16,849 nt of DNA from an uncultured Anaerocolumna sp. (lineage in GTDB: Bacteria; Bacillota; Clostridia; Lachnospirales; Lachnospiraceae): contig CALDJN010000407.1 of assembly GCA_937901695.1 (NCBI GenBank), positions 1 through 16,849 of the forward strand. The letters run 5' to 3'. The first letter of the stretch is position 1, and every line of letters starts with the position of its first letter. This document shows, in pieces, positions 13,261-16,849 of this stretch. Under the pieces are notes generated by a model. It saw nothing but the letters and a program-made list of their open reading frames with translations, was not told the DNA's origin and did no database searches. The position numbers were made by a program, and so were the translations under genes.

Positions 13261-14625
13261 ATGATTAATATTAATGAAGTATATGAAACTAATAAGATGA
13301 TTGAGCAAGAGAATCTGGATGTTAGAACCATTACTTTGGGTATAAGTCTGTTAGACTGTGCGGATAATAACCTGGATGAATTAAATAGAAAAATCTATGA
13401 TAAGATTACAACAGTTGCAAAAAACTTAGTTGCAACCGGTAAATCCATTGAAAGAGAATATGGAATACCAATCGTAAACAAAAGAATCTCCGTGACACCC
13501 ATTGCCTTAATTGGTGCATCTGCTTGTAAATGCCCAGAAGATTATGTAAAAATAGCAGAGACTTTAGACAGGGCAGCCAAAACTGTGGGTGTTAACTTTA
13601 TTGGTGGTTATTCTGCTCTTGTATCCAAAGGTATGACACAAAGTGATGAAAATTTAATCCGCTCTATTCCGAAAGCCCTGGCTATTACCGAAAGAGTTTG
13701 CAGTTCCGTTAATGTTGGTTCCACAAAAACCGGTATCAATATGGATGCAGTAAAATTGCTTGGAGAAATTATATTAGAAACAGCAGAAAAAACAAAGGAA
13801 CGAGATTCTTTAGGATGTGCTAAATTAGTAGTATTCTGCAATGCACCAGACGATAACCCATTTATGGCTGGAGCTTTCCATGGCGTAACGGAAGCAGATG
13901 CTGTTATTAACGTTGGTGTCAGCGGACCAGGTGTTGTAAAGACTGCTTTGCAAGAAATTCATGGTGCGGATTTTGAAACACTTTGTGAAACCATTAAGAA
14001 AACAGCCTTCAAAATAACAAGAGTAGGGCAATTGGTGGCCAAGGAAGCATCTAAAAAAATGAATATCCCATTTGGTATTATTGATTTATCCCTGGCACCT
14101 ACTCCTGCAGTTGGAGATAGTATTGCTGAGATTTTTGAAGAAATGGGCTTAGAATATGCAGGAGCGCCTGGAACAACAGCTGCTTTGGCATTATTAAATG
14201 ACCAAGTGAAAAAAGGCGGTGTTATGGCATCTTCTTATGTAGGCGGATTAAGCGGCGCTTTTATACCTGTAAGTGAAGACCAAGGCATGATTAATGCAGT
14301 AAGTGCTGGAGCACTTACTTTGGAAAAATTAGAAGCAATGACCTGTGTATGCTCAGTAGGTCTTGACATGATTGCAATTCCGGGAGATACCAAAGCATCT
14401 ACCATATCCGGTATTATTGCTGATGAAATGGCAATTGGTATGGTAAATCAAAAGACAACAGCAGCAAGATTAATACCTGTAATAGGAAAAAAAGTAGGCG
14501 ATAGAGCAGAGTTTGGCGGCTTATTAGGATATGCCCCAATTATGCCTGTAAATCAATTTAGCTGCGATGCATTTATTAATCGTGGTGGTAGAATACCTGC
14601 GCCTATTCATAGTTTTAAAAATTAA
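13261..14625 (+). CDS. PFL family protein, UPF0210 (DUF711)
   Basis: A 454-residue protein; AGGAG (13251-13255) lies 5 nt before the ATG at 13261. The length and the sequence over its whole span fit the UPF0210/DUF711 family. Recognisable stretches include DVRTITLGISLLDC, FIGGYSALVSKGM, NVGVSGPGVV, DLSLAPTPAVGDSIAE, GAPGTTAALALLNDQVKKGG and GLDMIAIPGDT. The family is related by structure to pyruvate formate-lyase-like folds, hence its name, but it lacks an evident glycyl-radical motif and has no assigned reaction to my knowledge. It is cytoplasmic. Its regular partner, the ACT-domain protein, lies immediately upstream; the pair is conserved across Firmicutes. This suggests an enzyme or regulator controlled by a small molecule bound by the ACT protein. 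Confidence 0.93.
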   Translation: MININEVYETNKMIEQENLDVRTITLGISLLDCADNNLDELNRKIYDKITTVAKNLVATGKSIEREYGIPIVNKRISVTPIALIGASACKCPEDYVKIAETLDRAAKTVGVNFIGGYSALVSKGMTQSDENLIRSIPKALAITERVCSSVNVGSTKTGINMDAVKLLGEIILETAEKTKERDSLGCAKLVVFCNAPDDNPFMAGAFHGVTEADAVINVGVSGPGVVKTALQEIHGADFETLCETIKKTAFKITRVGQLVAKEASKKMNIPFGIIDLSLAPTPAVGDSIAEIFEEMGLEYAGAPGTTAALALLNDQVKKGGVMASSYVGGLSGAFIPVSEDQGMINAVSAGALTLEKLEAMTCVCSVGLDMIAIPGDTKASTISGIIADEMAIGMVNQKTTAARLIPVIGKKVGDRAEFGGLLGYAPIMPVNQFSCDAFINRGGRIPAPIHSFKN

Positions 14626-14692
14626 TGAAAAAGTTATACCACAAGCAAACATTTTTTAACGGCTAAAAATAATAATAAGTGAGGTAGAAATT

Positions 14693-16144
14693 ATGAATCA
14701 AAAATTAAAAGAACTGGATTATAAAAAGATATTTTATTATTTTAGTGAAATATCAGCAATACCAAGAGGTTCCAAGAATAATACAGCTATAAGCAATTAT
14801 CTGGTTAATTTTGCAAAAGAGAGAGGCTTAGAATATATTCAGGATGAATACGAGAACGTAGTGATTATCAAAGAGGCTTCCAAGGGTTATGAGAATGCTC
14901 CGGCTATTATGCTCCAAGGTCACATGGATATGGTTTGTGAAAAAACCAATGATAGTAATCATGATTTCTTAACAGAAGGAATTGAACTTCTGGCAGATGA
15001 CGATTATATTCATGCAGACCGTACTACGCTGGGGGCTGATAACGGAATTGCTGTAGCTTATTCTCTTGCATTTTTAGATGATGAGACATTACAGCATCCT
15101 AGAATTGAAGCAATCTTTACGACAGATGAAGAAGTAGGTATGGAGGGAGCAATTGGTTTAGATGTTACACCTTTAAAAGGGAAATATTTAATCAATGTTG
15201 ACTCCGAAGATGAAGGTTCTTTGCTTATCAGTTCTTCTGGCGGTTTAACCGGTACTTGTGAATTACCAATTAATCGTGTATCTAATGAAGGATTAAAAGT
15301 AAATCTTACTATCAGCGATTTACAAGGCGGTCATTCTGGTGGTGAAATTCATAAGAATAGAACCAATGCAACTAAACTCATGGGAAGAATGCTATTTGAA
15401 CTTAGAGAATATGTAGGATTTGGTTTAATTGAAATGAAGGGCGGACTAAAAGATAATGCCATTCCTAGAGACTCTGTTGCTGAGATTTGTATTAATCCAG
15501 AGGACTTAGAGGACTTTACAAAGGCAATGGAGGATATTTCATTAAAATATAAGAATGAGCTTAAGGCCAGTGAACCTCATTTAGCAATTCATGTACAAAA
15601 GCTTTCTGAAGGGACCTTTGAATGTCTTCACCCAACTTCTTTTGAAAAATTATTATTTATGCTTATTAATACTCCAAATGGAGTGCAGGTCATGAGCTCT
15701 AATATTCCTGGATTAGTAGAAAGCTCTTTGAATTTAGGTATTTTCCATGTAGATGCAGACAAGGCTGTGTATTGTTTTTCTGTTCGTAGTTCTGTTAATA
15801 GTTATAAACAGTATTTAGCTAGTCAGCTTAATTATATGTCTCAGTTTTTAGGTGGAGAATTTTACGTAAGAGCGCAATATCCTGCTTGGGAATATAAAAA
15901 AGAATCTAAATTAAGGGACCATTTTTTCAAAGTTTTTGTAGAAGAGTATGGATATGAACCAAAATTAGAGGCTATTCATGCTGGTCTGGAGTGCAGTTTC
16001 TTTGCAGAAAAGATTCCAGGCATTGATATTGTTTCATTGGGACCAAATATGCACGATATTCATACACCTAAGGAAAAACTAAGTATATCATCTGCGATTC
16101 GTGTTTATAAATACTTGGAAAAGGTTATTGAGGGATTAAGATAA
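14693..16144 (+). CDS. pepD: Aminoacyl-histidine dipeptidase (PepD-type, M20 family)
   Basis: A 483-residue zinc peptidase expected to cleave Xaa-His and other dipeptides in the cytoplasm. The ATG at 14693 follows GTGAGG. M20 metal and catalytic residues are in place: QGHMDMV (His77, with catalytic Asp79), LGADNGIA (bridging Asp116), TTDEEVGMEG (Glu146 general base, Glu147 metal), VDSEDEG (Asp170), and a C-terminal histidine in PNMHDIHTPKE (His457 or His454). The lid/dimer domain lies between about 205 and 400, with GGHSGGEIHKNR. The length is typical of PepD rather than of the shorter PepT or ArgE types. It sits 67 nt after the UPF0210 gene with no confident promoter of its own, and its stop lies one base before the next start codon. 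Confidence 0.93.
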   Translation: MNQKLKELDYKKIFYYFSEISAIPRGSKNNTAISNYLVNFAKERGLEYIQDEYENVVIIKEASKGYENAPAIMLQGHMDMVCEKTNDSNHDFLTEGIELLADDDYIHADRTTLGADNGIAVAYSLAFLDDETLQHPRIEAIFTTDEEVGMEGAIGLDVTPLKGKYLINVDSEDEGSLLISSSGGLTGTCELPINRVSNEGLKVNLTISDLQGGHSGGEIHKNRTNATKLMGRMLFELREYVGFGLIEMKGGLKDNAIPRDSVAEICINPEDLEDFTKAMEDISLKYKNELKASEPHLAIHVQKLSEGTFECLHPTSFEKLLFMLINTPNGVQVMSSNIPGLVESSLNLGIFHVDADKAVYCFSVRSSVNSYKQYLASQLNYMSQFLGGEFYVRAQYPAWEYKKESKLRDHFFKVFVEEYGYEPKLEAIHAGLECSFFAEKIPGIDIVSLGPNMHDIHTPKEKLSISSAIRVYKYLEKVIEGLR

Positions 16145-16145
16145 T

Positions 16146-16849
16146 ATGAGTAAAAAGAAATTCCATGCTAGGTTACGACTTATAGTAATTATTGTTTGCA
16201 TATTAACAGTGGGCATTATTGGTGAATTACTCGCTTATTCTTTCTTTAAGAATTCTGATAAAGTTAAGGGAAGCTCTTATGTGGAAAAGGATATAAAAAA
16301 TAAGGGTTATCAAGTAGAGAATGATAATGAAAACCTAGCTAAGGATTCCAATACAGTGGCTGAAAATAAAGGCAATGATATAAAAGAAAGTAGGAATTCT
16401 GAAAAAAAGAGTAAGGATTCTAAAAAAGAGAATGAGAATTCTGAAATAAAGAATGAGAATTCTAAAAAAGAGAGTAAGGACTCCGAAAAAAAGAATAAGA
16501 ATTCTGAAATAAAGAATAGAGATTCCGAAAAAGGGAGTAAGGATTCTAAAAAAGAGAATCCTTATGAAAGCACAAAAGGTACAAAAGATAAGGATGTTAC
16601 GAATAATAAGATTGCAGACAAGAATACAGATGAAACTGTAATGCTATTTACGGGAGATATTTATTTATCTGAATATGTATTAAATCAGTATAATAAAAAG
16701 GGTATAGCTGGGATTCTTTCACAAGGTATTCAGGAAGAATTCCAAAAGGCTGATCTTGTAATGGCAAACGAGGAATTCCCATTTAGCAGCAGGGGGTCCA
16801 AGGCTGCAGACAAGCAATTTACTTTTCGTATTGACCCTAAATATGTACA
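16146..16849 (+). CDS. CapA family protein (poly-gamma-glutamate synthesis type), N-terminal part
   Basis: The gene starts one base after the pepD stop, with GAGGGA at 16130-16135 inside pepD, so translation is likely coupled. About 234 residues are visible before the window ends. A basic start is followed by a membrane anchor (residues about 11-33, RLIVIIVCILTVGIIGELL). A long Lys/Glu/Ser/Asn linker contains eight 7-residue repeats. A folded domain then begins with VMLFTGDIYLSEYV, then KADLVMANEEFPFSSRG and FTFRIDPKYV. The GDI and N-E-E motifs match the start of the CapA/PGA_cap metallophosphatase-like domain found in capsule synthesis proteins. The enzyme domain would lie outside the membrane. 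The substrate is unknown; many family members are not involved in capsule. No capB or capC-type gene is seen. Confidence 0.88.
   Translation, partial: MSKKKFHARLRLIVIIVCILTVGIIGELLAYSFFKNSDKVKGSSYVEKDIKNKGYQVENDNENLAKDSNTVAENKGNDIKESRNSEKKSKDSKKENENSEIKNENSKKESKDSEKKNKNSEIKNRDSEKGSKDSKKENPYESTKGTKDKDVTNNKIADKNTDETVMLFTGDIYLSEYVLNQYNKKGIAGILSQGIQEEFQKADLVMANEEFPFSSRGSKAADKQFTFRIDPKYV
16395..16562 (+). repeat. Eight tandem 21-bp repeats (7 codons) in the CapA linker
   Basis: The units encode NSEKKSK, DSKKENE, NSEIKNE, NSKKESK, DSEKKNK, NSEIKNR, DSEKGSK and DSKKENP. The consensus is Asn/Asp-Ser followed by five charged or polar residues. The pairing of alternate units suggests that a 42-bp double unit was duplicated. 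It is a highly charged spacer between membrane anchor and enzyme domain. Confidence 0.9.

Overview
The window looks like a chromosomal segment of an A+T-rich, motile, anaerobic Clostridia member. The best guess is Lachnospiraceae in the Lachnoclostridium phytofermentans / Anaerocolumna neighbourhood. The reasons are the gene families (a SigD/FliA-type sigma end followed by a FapA-type protein, polA next to coaE, a long FtsA-like protein, a YycJ-type hydrolase, an ACT + UPF0210 pair), AT-rich codon use, strong AGGAGG-type ribosome sites and a tRNA gene without an encoded CCA. The genus is inferred from memory, not from a search. Every recognised gene is on the + strand.

Layout. (1) Positions 1-4038 are the tail of a motility operon: the C-terminus of the flagellar sigma factor, a FapA/DUF342 protein, a small hydrophilic protein, a membrane-anchored coiled-coil protein with an Asn/Gly repeat linker and an HTH-like end, and a membrane-anchored protein with a C-terminal MltG/YceG-like LysM-type domain. 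(2) Positions 4065-5380 hold tRNA-Leu(CAA) with its own promoter and terminator, an unrecognised membrane protein with its own promoter and probably a TTG start, and a 404-nt intergenic stretch with hairpins, a possible 31-codon ORF and a strong terminator. (3) Positions 5307-9358 hold a membrane protein with a zf-HC2-type zinc motif, DNA polymerase I (polA), a compact GC-rich palindromic repeat cluster, and dephospho-CoA kinase (coaE). (4) Positions 9388-11651 hold a long FtsA-like actin-family ATPase with beta-grasp-like C-terminal segments. (5) Positions 11760-12616 hold a YycJ/WalJ-family metallo-hydrolase, followed by a 15-bp degenerate minisatellite. (6) Positions 12890-14625 hold the ACT-domain / UPF0210 (DUF711) pair, separated by a terminator and further hairpins. 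(7) Positions 14693-16849 hold a PepD-type M20 dipeptidase, translationally coupled to a CapA-family protein that runs off the window.

Most of the window is conserved core genome. The less ordinary parts are the FtsA-like protein with extra domains and no visible membrane-targeting helix, the catalytic-domain-less MltG-like protein in the motility operon, the zf-HC2 protein with no sigma partner beside polA, the palindromic GGTGTCAGGCACC-type cluster, the pentapeptide-periodic minisatellite directly after yycJ, and a general tendency to tandem-repeat expansion in linkers (units of 12, 15, 21 and 39 bp). I did not find a clear new defence, mobile or biosynthetic system.
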